A stretch of 64,000 nucleotides of DNA from Spirochaetaceae bacterium (GTDB lineage: Bacteria > Spirochaetota > Spirochaetia > SZUA-6 > DRHE01), in the NCBI GenBank assembly GCA_020353535.1, contig CP070696.1, positions 942,313 through 1,006,312 on the forward strand, written 5' to 3'. Positions 17,087-25,493 of this stretch are shown in pieces (the stretch's first letter is position 1; each line of letters begins with the position of its first letter). The notes under the pieces were generated by a model, which did no database searches, had not been told where the DNA came from, and was given only the letters and a program-made list of their open reading frames with translations. Made by a program: the position numbers and the translations under genes.

Positions 17087-20000
17087 GCTCCAGCTCCTTG
17101 CGCGAATCTATGGCCTCAACCTTGGCCAGGATCTGCTCATCCTTGTAATGGCGAAGCTCTATAGCCCTGGCAGGACATGCCACCACACAAACTCCGCAGC
17201 CCTGGCAGGAGGCCGCGTCGATGTAGGCCCGGTTGTTCTCATTGATTTTGGGAACCTCGTACGGGCAGAGGCGAACGCAGGTCAGGCAGATGGCGCATCT
17301 GTCCTCATCCACGGTGGCCACCGAACCGCTGATGGTCAACCTGTCCCTACTCAACACGGTCACCGCCCTGGCAGCCGCTGCTTTAGCCTGGGCCATGGTT
17401 TCCCCCAGAAGCTTCGGCGCGTGGGCGAAACCGGCCATGAACATACCCTCGTTGGCAAAATCGAGGGGCCGCAGCTTCATGTGGGCTTCGAAGAGGAATC
17501 CGTCCTCGTTCACCGGAGCCTTGAACTTCTGAAGCAACTGTTCCAATGCCTCCTCTGTTCGAATACCGGCACTCAGGATCACCCGATCCGCCGAGAGGGT
17601 AAGAGTCTCTGCCGGGGAAGTTGTCTTGACCCGGACCTGCAGACCTTGCGCGGTCTGCTCGACTACGGGCCTGTTCTCCGGATCGAAGCGAAGGAAGATC
17701 ACGCCCCTCTCCCTGGCTTTTAGGTAATAAAGTTCGCTGAAACCGTAGGTGCGGATGTCCCTGTAAAGCACGTACACCTTCACGTCCGGATTGATCTCTT
17801 TCAAACGCAGGGCGTTCTTGACCGCCTCCTGGCAGCAGATGCGGCTGCAGTAGTTCTGGGGCTCTTCCCGGGAGCCGACGCACTGGATCATCAACGCAGA
17901 TCTCATCTGTTTCACAGCCCCGGGATTTTCGGCCATCAGTCCTTCCAGCTCCAACTGGGTCAGGACATTCGAACTGGCGGGATAGAGGTACTCCTGGGGC
18001 TGATACTCGGTCGCGCCGGTGGCGAACACAACCACGCCGTGATCGACTGTTATTTCCTGCCCGCTGGCGTGAATCCGGGTTTTGAACTCCCCCACGTGTC
18101 CGTGAAAATCGACGACCTCCGCCCCAGTGAGCACCCTGATTCCAGGATGGGCGTCCACTTTGGAGATCAGATCATGCAGCACAGGAGCGGTTTCCCTGCC
18201 GTCGAGAAGCGTCCTGAGCTTTCTCAGGTTGCCGCCGAGTTGATCCGCACGCTCGACGATGACGGCCTCGAATCCCTGTTCCGCTATAGAAAGTGCGGCG
18301 GTCATTCCCGCCGCGCCCCCTCCGATAACCAAAGCGTTCTTCGTTATCTGGTACTCCATCTCCTCCAGCGGTTCGAGAGCAACGGCGCGTCGAACCGCCA
18401 TGGCCACCAGGTCCTTGGCCTTTTCCAGGGCCAGTTCGGGGGTGTCCGAGTGGACCCAGGAGCATTGATCCCGGATATTGGCCATTTCGAACAGATAGCG
18501 GTTCAAGCCCGCTTCCCGGATCGTATCCTGGAACAGGGACTCATGGGTTCGGGGAGTGCAGGAGGAGACCACCACCCGGTTGATCCCCTTCTCCTCGATC
18601 GTCCGGACGATCTTGGCTTGCGTGTCCGTGGAGCAGGTGTAGAGGTTGCGCTCTGCGTGGACCACGTGGGGCAGCTGCTCGGTGAATCGGGTCAGATCCT
18701 CCACATCGATCACCCGGGCGATGTTGCTGCCGCAGTGGCAGACAAACACCCCGACCCGCGCTTCCTCCTCCGTAACCTTTCGTTCCCGCGGATAGGCCTT
18801 CGGTGAGACCATTGTGCCCCGCACACCTTTCAGCATCTCCCCGGCCAGAGCGGCGGCACAGCTGGCCTGAACCACCGCTTCCGGAATATCCTTGGGGGAT
18901 TCCCCGGCACCGCAGACAAAGACTCCTTCGCGGTTGGTGGTGGCCGGAAGCAGCTCGTCGGATTCGCAGAAACCGTACGAGTTTACAGTCAGATCGAGGG
19001 TTTCGAAGAGCCGCTCGGACGCACGGTTTGGAACCATCCCCACCGACAGTACGACCAGATCAAATATTTCTTCAGCGACCTGGTCGGCATCGTCGATGTA
19101 CTTCACCAGCAGATCGTTGCTTTTTGTGAGCTGCTTCACCGAGGAAACGAGGGATTTGACGTAGCGGACGTCCAGCTCATTTCGGGCTCTATCGTAGTAC
19201 CGTTCGAAACCCTTGCCGAAGGCCCGAATGTCGTTGTAGAAGACCGTTGCTTCCAGATCATCCCCCTCGTGCTCCCGGGCCACGATGGCCTGTTTGGTCG
19301 TATACATGCAGCACACGGAGGAACAGTACTCCCGGCCGCAGGAGCGATCCCTGGAGCCTACGCATTGAATCCAGGCGATCCGTTTGGGGATGCGCCCATC
19401 CGAGGGTCGCCTGATTTCCCCTCCGTAGGGACCTGAAGCGCTGAGAATTCGCTCGAACTCCGGAGCGGTTATCACATTAGGGTATCGTCCGTAGCCGAAT
19501 TCGGGCCTGTTCCGGGCATCGAAAGGCTCGAAGCCGGAAGCCACAATCAGAGCGCCGATCTCCAGCTCCTCCGTGATCGCCTCCATGTCATGAAAAATCG
19601 CCTTGGGCTCGCAGGCGTAGTAACACTGGAGGCATTCCGAGCAGATACCGCAGTTCAGACAGCGTTTGGCTTCGGTAATTGCCTGTTCGGCCGTAATCGT
19701 GGAAAACAGCTCCCTGAACGTACCTCTTCTGTACTCCGCCGCTATCTCGGCTTCCCGAATCCTGGGCAGTGGTTCCACAGGACTTTCCGGCTTTGGAACC
19801 GGTTTCTGATTCTTCTCCCTTCCCTCCCGCAGATCCAATCCGTTGAGGTAGCGATCTATGGAGATCGCCGCCTCATGCCCGAAGCCTACAGCTTCTACGA
19901 CCGATGAGCGCAGTTTGACGGCATCTCCGCCGGCGAATACTCCGTCCAGGTTTGTCTCCAGGGTGACCGGGTCGATGCTCACCGTTCCCTGGCCGGAAAG

Positions 20001-21560
20001 CTCGAGACCGAGTGCCTCGACAAGTTCCCTGTCGATGGCCTGGCCAATGGCGAAGATCACCGTGTCTCCGGGAATCTCTTGGGTTACCGCATCGTCGTAG
20101 CGGGGATCGAAGCGGCCTTTCCCGTCGAGAACCCGGACACAGCGCCGTACTTTCAATCCTGCTACGGTTCCGTCGCCGGTTACGGCCACGGGACCCCAGG
20201 AGTTGAGGATCTCCACGCCGTCCTTGAGGGCGTCCTGGATCTCCCATTCGTGCGCAGGCATCTGTTCCCTGGACTCCAGGCATACCAGCCTGACCTTTTT
20301 TGCACCAACCCGTGCGGCGGTCATGGCCACGTCGATGGCTACATTTCCACCGCCTATGACGATGACTTCTTTACCGATATCGAAGGGCTGCTTCACGTTC
20401 ACCTGGTGGAGAAAATCCACGCCGTTCAGGACTCTGGCATTGGATGTTCCATCGATATCGAGGGTTCTGCCCCGCTGTAGGCCCACGGCCACAAAAATCG
20501 CCTCAAAGCCCTGCCGCCTGAGATCGTCGAAACTAACGTTTGTGCCGACCTCCGCATTCAGGCGCAGCTCGACTCCCGTATCCAGGATGCGCCGGATCTC
20601 CTGATCCACCAGATCTTTGGGTAGCCTGAAGTCGGGAAAACCTGTGCGAAGCATCCCTCCCGGCGCGGATGAAGCCTCGAAGATCGTGGCTCCGTACCCC
20701 AACCGCACCAGATCCAGGGCGGCACTGAGTCCGGCCGGCCCCGATCCTACCACGGCGACCTTGCGAGCACCGTTCTCTTTCCGCCGCATCCGGGTGTTTT
20801 CGTCTTCAACCTGTTGCCGCAGGAAGACCTCTCGCATCTCCTCGGGATGGCTGCGGGCCCAGTCCCCGAGAAAGCGCTTGATCGGGTTGATGGCCACCGC
20901 TTCGTCGTAGGCGCCTCGATGGCACTCCCCTTCGCAGGGATGGTGGCACACCCGGCCGCACACGGAGAGAAAAGGATTTCGCTCGAAGATCAGCTTGGCA
21001 GCCTCGGCGAACTTCCCCTCGGATACCAGGGCGATGTAGCCCTGGCAGTTGATACCCGCCGGGCAGGTAATGCCGCAAGGAGCTCTGTCGGCTTTTTCGA
21101 TGGCATAAGCGTTTGGAATAGCCTGGGCGTACGTTTTGGAGATGGCTTTGCGGGAAGCCAGGCTGTACTCGTAGGCATTGTCAAAAGAGACCGGGCACAC
21201 TTCGATGCAGTCCCCGCAGGCGTTACACAGCTCTAGATCCACAAAACGGGGATTTTTTTTGAGCCGAACCCGGAAGCGGCCCGGTTCTCCGTCCAAAGCT
21301 ACGATTTGGCTGCGGGTGAGGATTGCAATGTTGGGGTGTTTGTCCACCTCGATCAAGCGGGGAGAGATCGTGCACATGGCGCAGTCATTGGTGGGGAAGG
21401 TCTTGTCCAGCTGAGCCATGCGGCCGCCGATGCTATCCCCCTCGTCCGTCAAATAGACCTTGAATCCCGAGTTCGCCAGATCAAGGGCTGCCTGCATGCC
21501 GGCGATTCCCGCACCGGCAACCATGACCGCTCCGACCCGATCTGTTTTTGCATCCGCCAT
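17070..21560 (-). CDS. hdrA: Giant HdrA-like flavoprotein with inserted GltD/Nfn-like NAD(P)H module
   Basis: 1496 aa, more than twice a simple HdrA. Order: HdrA flavin start GAGIAGMQAALDLA (14-29) with a ferredoxin site CNACGDCIEVCP (112-123); an inserted GltD/NfnL-type block (~160-580) with CGRVCHHPCEGECHRG, GSGPAGLSAALDL (FAD) and VIGGGNVAIDVAMTAA (NAD(P)); a Cys-rich bridge at 634-650; HdrA continuation with CGREYCSSVCCMYTTKQA (741-758); a second HdrA with CHCGSN (941-946), VIGGGAAGMTAALS (FAD) and CVGS...CSRICCQEA; and two [4Fe-4S] sites at 1422-1462. In HdrA enzymes the FAD bifurcates electrons. The insert suggests NAD(P)H as donor. GGAG precedes the ATG; the gene starts 24 bp after hdrB. 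Confidence 0.9.
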   Translation of the reverse strand: MADAKTDRVGAVMVAGAGIAGMQAALDLANSGFKVYLTDEGDSIGGRMAQLDKTFPTNDCAMCTISPRLIEVDKHPNIAILTRSQIVALDGEPGRFRVRLKKNPRFVDLELCNACGDCIEVCPVSFDNAYEYSLASRKAISKTYAQAIPNAYAIEKADRAPCGITCPAGINCQGYIALVSEGKFAEAAKLIFERNPFLSVCGRVCHHPCEGECHRGAYDEAVAINPIKRFLGDWARSHPEEMREVFLRQQVEDENTRMRRKENGARKVAVVGSGPAGLSAALDLVRLGYGATIFEASSAPGGMLRTGFPDFRLPKDLVDQEIRRILDTGVELRLNAEVGTNVSFDDLRRQGFEAIFVAVGLQRGRTLDIDGTSNARVLNGVDFLHQVNVKQPFDIGKEVIVIGGGNVAIDVAMTAARVGAKKVRLVCLESREQMPAHEWEIQDALKDGVEILNSWGPVAVTGDGTVAGLKVRRCVRVLDGKGRFDPRYDDAVTQEIPGDTVIFAIGQAIDRELVEALGLELSGQGTVSIDPVTLETNLDGVFAGGDAVKLRSSVVEAVGFGHEAAISIDRYLNGLDLREGREKNQKPVPKPESPVEPLPRIREAEIAAEYRRGTFRELFSTITAEQAITEAKRCLNCGICSECLQCYYACEPKAIFHDMEAITEELEIGALIVASGFEPFDARNRPEFGYGRYPNVITAPEFERILSASGPYGGEIRRPSDGRIPKRIAWIQCVGSRDRSCGREYCSSVCCMYTTKQAIVAREHEGDDLEATVFYNDIRAFGKGFERYYDRARNELDVRYVKSLVSSVKQLTKSNDLLVKYIDDADQVAEEIFDLVVLSVGMVPNRASERLFETLDLTVNSYGFCESDELLPATTNREGVFVCGAGESPKDIPEAVVQASCAAALAGEMLKGVRGTMVSPKAYPRERKVTEEEARVGVFVCHCGSNIARVIDVEDLTRFTEQLPHVVHAERNLYTCSTDTQAKIVRTIEEKGINRVVVSSCTPRTHESLFQDTIREAGLNRYLFEMANIRDQCSWVHSDTPELALEKAKDLVAMAVRRAVALEPLEEMEYQITKNALVIGGGAAGMTAALSIAEQGFEAVIVERADQLGGNLRKLRTLLDGRETAPVLHDLISKVDAHPGIRVLTGAEVVDFHGHVGEFKTRIHASGQEITVDHGVVVFATGATEYQPQEYLYPASSNVLTQLELEGLMAENPGAVKQMRSALMIQCVGSREEPQNYCSRICCQEAVKNALRLKEINPDVKVYVLYRDIRTYGFSELYYLKARERGVIFLRFDPENRPVVEQTAQGLQVRVKTTSPAETLTLSADRVILSAGIRTEEALEQLLQKFKAPVNEDGFLFEAHMKLRPLDFANEGMFMAGFAHAPKLLGETMAQAKAAAARAVTVLSRDRLTISGSVATVDEDRCAICLTCVRLCPYEVPKINENNRAYIDAASCQGCGVCVVACPARAIELRHYKDEQILAKVEAIDSRKELEHAGRK

Positions 21561-21584
21561 TTTACTCCACTCTCCTACGGCTTG

Positions 21585-22451
21585 CTAAACCGCTGCAGAC
21601 CTGTCCAAGATTTTTGCAGGGCTGATGAAATGCTTCTTGAAGAATGCTCCCGTTTTTGCTGATCCAAAGGCCATGCTCATCAACTCGGTTATGTAAATAG
21701 AGGGTATGTCGTACTTCTCCCCGGACAGTCGCTGCGCGCCCCGCTGTCTGGTGTCCAGGTTCATTTGACAGAGGGGACAGGCGGTGATAATTGCCTGGGC
21801 CTCTGCCTCCCGGGCCATGGCGAAAATCTTCGAGACCAGGACGTATACCAGATCGGCCCGGGCTATGGAATGGGAACCGCCGCAGCACTCGGTTTTATAC
21901 GACCAGGGGAGGGCGGTGGCCCCGAGGGCACGGACTATCTCATCCATCCCCTGCGGATCCTCGTAGCTCTTCTCCCCGGTTATTTTCGGAGGTCTGGTCA
22001 ATAGACATCCGTAGTAGCAGACTACGCGAAGCTCGGACAGGGGACGTTGTACCCTGGATCGAATCAGCTCCATATGATCGAGGAAATAATCGAGAATGTT
22101 CTTCACGGAAACCGGACGTTCGAAGCTGCGCCTGAGAGTCCCCTCCAGCTCCGTCTTCAAGGCGGGATTCTCGGACAGCAGAACCTCAGCGGTCTTCTGC
22201 CGGCTGTAGCAGGCGGCGCAGGGCACAACCATAAGATCCGTGGTAGCCGAAGCCAGAGCCAGGTTTCGAGCGGGCAGACCGCGGGCCAGCCCATCGTCCA
22301 GGCTGTGGGCGCTGGTAGCCCCGCAGCAGTTCCAATCCTCCAGCTCGACAAGCTCGACGTCCAACAGGCGAAACGTTTCCAGAAGGGACTGCTGGTACTC
22401 CCTGGCCGTCGATTCCAGAGAGCAGCCCGGATAGTAAGTGACCCGGGTCAT
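21585..22451 (-). CDS. hdrB: HdrB-like CCG-domain subunit
   Basis: 288 aa. Two CCG (cysteine-rich) domains are present: Cys in PGCSLEST followed by WNCCGATSAHS and CAACYSR, then VCYYGCLLTRP followed by ECCGGSHS and CPLCQMN. In true HdrB each CCG domain binds a noncubane [4Fe-4S] cluster at the disulfide-reducing site. In an MTHFR complex the role is probably electron relay to MetV or to another acceptor. The ATG overlaps the hdrC stop by 4 bp. Confidence 0.92.
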   Translation of the reverse strand: MTRVTYYPGCSLESTAREYQQSLLETFRLLDVELVELEDWNCCGATSAHSLDDGLARGLPARNLALASATTDLMVVPCAACYSRQKTAEVLLSENPALKTELEGTLRRSFERPVSVKNILDYFLDHMELIRSRVQRPLSELRVVCYYGCLLTRPPKITGEKSYEDPQGMDEIVRALGATALPWSYKTECCGGSHSIARADLVYVLVSKIFAMAREAEAQAIITACPLCQMNLDTRQRGAQRLSGEKYDIPSIYITELMSMAFGSAKTGAFFKKHFISPAKILDRSAAV

Positions 22452-22993
22452 GAGTCCGTCCGCTTTGCGAAGAGGGTACGAAGCTGCCGAAGGCCTCTGA
22501 TTCTCCTTGGCAGGATGCGCAGCTTTCCCTTCAGCAGCATTCCAATCCCCATGGGAATGTCGCTAAGCCACTGACCCGACAGCAGCTTGTATTTGCCGAT
22601 CATCCCGAGCTCGTGAACGCGACCGTAGCGGCGAATTTCGTCGAGAAAGAGTCTGTGGAAAAGTCTCGTTCTGGTTTCGGCAGTATCTCTGCCTGTGGCT
22701 GCAAGCTGACGGAGCTCATCCATCACGCCGGCAATATCGATGTCGTTCGGACAACGGGTCGAGCAAGTCTGGCAGCTTGAACAAACCCACGCCGTGTTTG
22801 CCGCCAGAAGCTCGCCAGCCGCTTCCAGTTGAATCATTCTCATCGCCTGGTGGGGAAGAATCTCCATGGAAAAACTGACCGGGCAGCCGCTGGAGCATTT
22901 TTTGCACTGATAGCAGCGCAGCACCTCGGCAAGCGTGCCTGCAGCCACTGAGCGCTTGAGGGAGGGTCGGATGGCCATCGTGTTGGATATCAT
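22448..22993 (-). CDS. hdrC: HdrC-like iron-sulfur subunit
   Basis: 181 aa. Two [4Fe-4S] ferredoxin motifs: CYQCKKCSSGCPVSF and CSSCQTCSTRCPNDID. The remaining sequence is helical, like HdrC/GlpC-type electron-transfer subunits. It passes electrons between HdrA and HdrB. First gene of the operon; AAGGGG precedes the ATG. The 70-bp gap to the divergent PHP gene at 23064 must hold the operon promoter, though no clear -35/-10 pair could be picked. Confidence 0.92.
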   Translation of the reverse strand: MISNTMAIRPSLKRSVAAGTLAEVLRCYQCKKCSSGCPVSFSMEILPHQAMRMIQLEAAGELLAANTAWVCSSCQTCSTRCPNDIDIAGVMDELRQLAATGRDTAETRTRLFHRLFLDEIRRYGRVHELGMIGKYKLLSGQWLSDIPMGIGMLLKGKLRILPRRIRGLRQLRTLFAKRTDS

Positions 22994-23063
22994 GCCAATC
23001 CCCTTGCACTTATTTCAAAAACATTTATCCTGACCTTTTTGATCATAAATGTAGAACTCAAAG

Positions 23064-24527
23064 ATGTCAAGTCGGATTCCCGGAATTACTACCGCAAACT
23101 ATCCCGTTGACTCCTTTTTGCAGCTGGTTCTTGGCTTGTCCTCATGCATCGTGCTACTATCGGTCGTGCCCGCAGAAGGACAGCTACACACACTCGAGGA
23201 CGATTTAAATCATCCTACGGTCGAAAAACGATTGCAGGCGATCCACCAGCTGGCCGGGAAGCTCGAAGGGGGGGAAATACCTCCACCCGTGGCCGGTGAG
23301 GATGTGAACAACCACATCCACACCATCTATTCCTTCTCCCCCTACTCTCCGGCTCTAGCGGTCTGGAACAGCTACAAGGCGGGGTTGAGGACCGCCGGAA
23401 TCATGGACCACGATTCCATCAGCGGTGCCGAAGAGTTCATCGAAGCTGGAAGGATCATCGGTCTGGCCACGACCATCGGAGTGGAATGCCGCTGTGATTT
23501 CTCCGCTACTTCGCTGGCCGGCAGGCGCATCAACAATCCCGACCAGCTGTCCAACGCCTACATTGCCCTGCATGGAATCCCCCATACCCAGATCGAGAAG
23601 GTTTCCGCCTTCTTCCAGCCCTTCCGGGAGGCCAGGAACAGGCGCAACCGCAAGATGGTCGAGGGGTTGAACGGTGTGGTCCGTGAGCCCGCGTTATTGC
23701 TGGATTTTGATGCGGATGTGCTTCCCCTGTCCATGCATCAGGAGGGCGGAAGCATCACCGAACGGCACATCCTCTTCGCCCTGGCAGGCCGACTGATCGA
23801 TCGCTTCGGCAGGGGTGCGCCCCTTCTCATCTTTCTCCGGGAGAAGCTAAGGCTGAAGATAGGCGCCAGGGTGCGGGAACTTCTCGAGGATCAAACGAAC
23901 CCCCACTACACATACGACCTGCTGGGGGCTCTGAAAAGCGACCTGGTCGGCCGCTTCTACATCGATGCTGGGGACGAGTGCCCCGGGATCGAAGAGTGTC
24001 TGGCCTTCTGCGAGCGTGTAGGGGCCATCTCCGCCTACGCTTATCTGGGAGATATCAGTGAATCGGTAACCGGCGACAAGAAGGCTCAAAGCTTCGAGGA
24101 TTCCTATCTGGAAGAGCTGTTCGAGATCCTGAGGGATCTCGGATTCCGGGCCGTGACCTATATGCCCAACCGCAACACCCCCGAACAGCTTGCCCGGGTG
24201 CAATCCCTCTGCCGGAAACACGCCCTGTTCGAGATCAGCGGCGTGGACATCAACTCCCCCAGACAGTCCTTCACCTGCCCGGAGATCCGCCGGGACCAGT
24301 TCCGCCACCTGATCGACTCCACCTGGGCTTTGATCGGGCATGAGGCGGCCGCCACCGAGGATCTCTCTAGAGGAATGTTTGCCCGGGAAGCGATTGAGAA
24401 ATACCCCACCCTCGAGCAGCGGATCGCGGCTTTTGGGCAGATCGGCCGGAGCCGCGGGGAAATCGGAAGGCGCGTCCACGATCCGGTTTCAGGTGACCGG
24501 GGCGTTTCGCAATCCGGTACAACTTAG
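23064..24527 (+). CDS. PHP-domain metal-dependent phosphoesterase
   Basis: 487 aa as read from the ATG at 23064. Residues ~73-130 hold the PHP metal-binding motifs NNHIHTIYSFSPYSP, IMDHDSISG and GVECRCDF. Further acidic/His residues occur later (ISAYAYLGDIS, ISGVDIN). The fold acts on phosphoesters such as nucleotides or histidinol phosphate. The first ~40 residues are hydrophobic and unlike the family; no good ribosome site is seen there, so the true start may be further in, before LHTLEDDLNHP. Function beyond hydrolase is unknown. Confidence 0.8.
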   Translation: MSSRIPGITTANYPVDSFLQLVLGLSSCIVLLSVVPAEGQLHTLEDDLNHPTVEKRLQAIHQLAGKLEGGEIPPPVAGEDVNNHIHTIYSFSPYSPALAVWNSYKAGLRTAGIMDHDSISGAEEFIEAGRIIGLATTIGVECRCDFSATSLAGRRINNPDQLSNAYIALHGIPHTQIEKVSAFFQPFREARNRRNRKMVEGLNGVVREPALLLDFDADVLPLSMHQEGGSITERHILFALAGRLIDRFGRGAPLLIFLREKLRLKIGARVRELLEDQTNPHYTYDLLGALKSDLVGRFYIDAGDECPGIEECLAFCERVGAISAYAYLGDISESVTGDKKAQSFEDSYLEELFEILRDLGFRAVTYMPNRNTPEQLARVQSLCRKHALFEISGVDINSPRQSFTCPEIRRDQFRHLIDSTWALIGHEAAATEDLSRGMFAREAIEKYPTLEQRIAAFGQIGRSRGEIGRRVHDPVSGDRGVSQSGTT

Positions 24528-24560
24528 CCTGATCGAGGATCTGTTTCTGCCGCATTCTGC

Positions 24561-24596
24561 TTATCTGCCAGCTTATCCACCAGTTTTCCACAACAG
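24561..24596. repeat. Three imperfect 12-bp tandem repeats, DnaA-box-like
   Basis: TTATCTGCCAGC (24561-24572), TTATCCACCAGT (24573-24584) and TTTCCACAACAG (24585-24596), between two convergent genes. Two nine-mers in it, TTATCCACC (24573-24581) and TTTTCCACA (24584-24592), each differ from the DnaA box TTATCCACA at one base. No replication genes are nearby, so it may simply be chance. Confidence 0.3.
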
Positions 24597-24602
24597 CACC
24601 CA

Positions 24603-25484
24603 TCACCACCCTCTCCCGGCCAGACGTTCCTGCTCGCTCAGGGCTGCCAGCTCGATCCCCGGCATCGCACCTCCGAGCCCCTTCGATACCTCACCCAGAA
24701 TCTCCGCATCCTGGAAATGGGCTACGGCTTGAACGATGGCTCGTGCCCTCAGAGCGGGGCTCTCGGATTTGAAGATACCGGATCCAACAAAAACGCCCTC
24801 GGCACCGAGCTGCATCATGAGCGCCGCGTCGGCCGGCGTGGCGATTCCCCCGGCGGCGAAGTTAACCACCGGAAGCCTGCCCCTGTCGGCGACGCCCAAT
24901 ATCAGCTCGTAAGGCGCGGCCAGGTTTTTGGCTTCCCTCATCAACTCGGAGTGATCCAGGCTCGACAGTATCCGGATCGCATCCATTACGGCCCGCATAT
25001 GCCGTACCGCTTCAACTATATTTCCGGTTCCGGCTTCTCCTTTTGTACGGATCATGGATGCTCCCTCTGCGATTCTCCGCAAGGCTTCACCCAAATCTCT
25101 GGCGCCGCAGACGAAAGGAACCTTGAACCTCCGTTTATCGATATGGTGCGCTTCGTCGGCTGGAGTCAGAACTTCGCTCTCATCGACGTAGTCCACCCCG
25201 AGAGATTCGAGAATCTGCGCCTCCACAAAGTGCCCGATGCGAACCTTGGCCATCACCGGAATGGTGACCGCTTCCATGATCTCCTGGACGAGGGCGGGAT
25301 CGCTCATCCTGGCGACTCCGCCTTCCACTCTGATATCCGCCGGTACTCGTTCCAAGGCCATCACGGCCACGGCTCCTGCGTCCTCTGCGATCCGGGCCTG
25401 CTCCGCGGATACCACATCCATGATGACTCCCCCCTTGAGCATCTGATCCAAATCTTTCTTCGTGGTCATCCTAGATTTATCCAT
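24603..25484 (-). CDS. pdxS: Pyridoxal 5'-phosphate synthase, PdxS subunit
   Basis: 293 aa from the ATG at 25484, which follows AGGAGG by 5 nt. The PdxS signature is full length: [46 protein letters not shown], catalytic Lys in [27 protein letters not shown], and the phosphate loops [19 protein letters not shown] and [11 protein letters not shown]. It makes PLP from ribose 5-phosphate, glyceraldehyde 3-phosphate and ammonia. The glutaminase partner PdxT is not next to it or elsewhere in the window. The ribosome site overlaps the stop of the MocR gene, so the two are coupled. Confidence 0.97.
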   Translation of the reverse strand: MDKSRMTTKKDLDQMLKGGVIMDVVSAEQARIAEDAGAVAVMALERVPADIRVEGGVARMSDPALVQEIMEAVTIPVMAKVRIGHFVEAQILESLGVDYVDESEVLTPADEAHHIDKRRFKVPFVCGARDLGEALRRIAEGASMIRTKGEAGTGNIVEAVRHMRAVMDAIRILSSLDHSELMREAKNLAAPYELILGVADRGRLPVVNFAAGGIATPADAALMMQLGAEGVFVGSGIFKSESPALRARAIVQAVAHFQDAEILGEVSKGLGGAMPGIELAALSEQERLAGRGW

Positions 25485-25493
25485 ACACACCTC

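Noticed and set aside
13354..22993. A complete Wood-Ljungdahl locus
   Set aside because: Only the MTHFR step and its electron partners are present; no CO dehydrogenase/acetyl-CoA synthase, formyl-H4folate synthetase or methyltransferase genes are in the window.
24561..24596. Replication origin
   Set aside because: The DnaA-like sites are imperfect and no dnaA, dnaN or AT-rich unwinding region is near.
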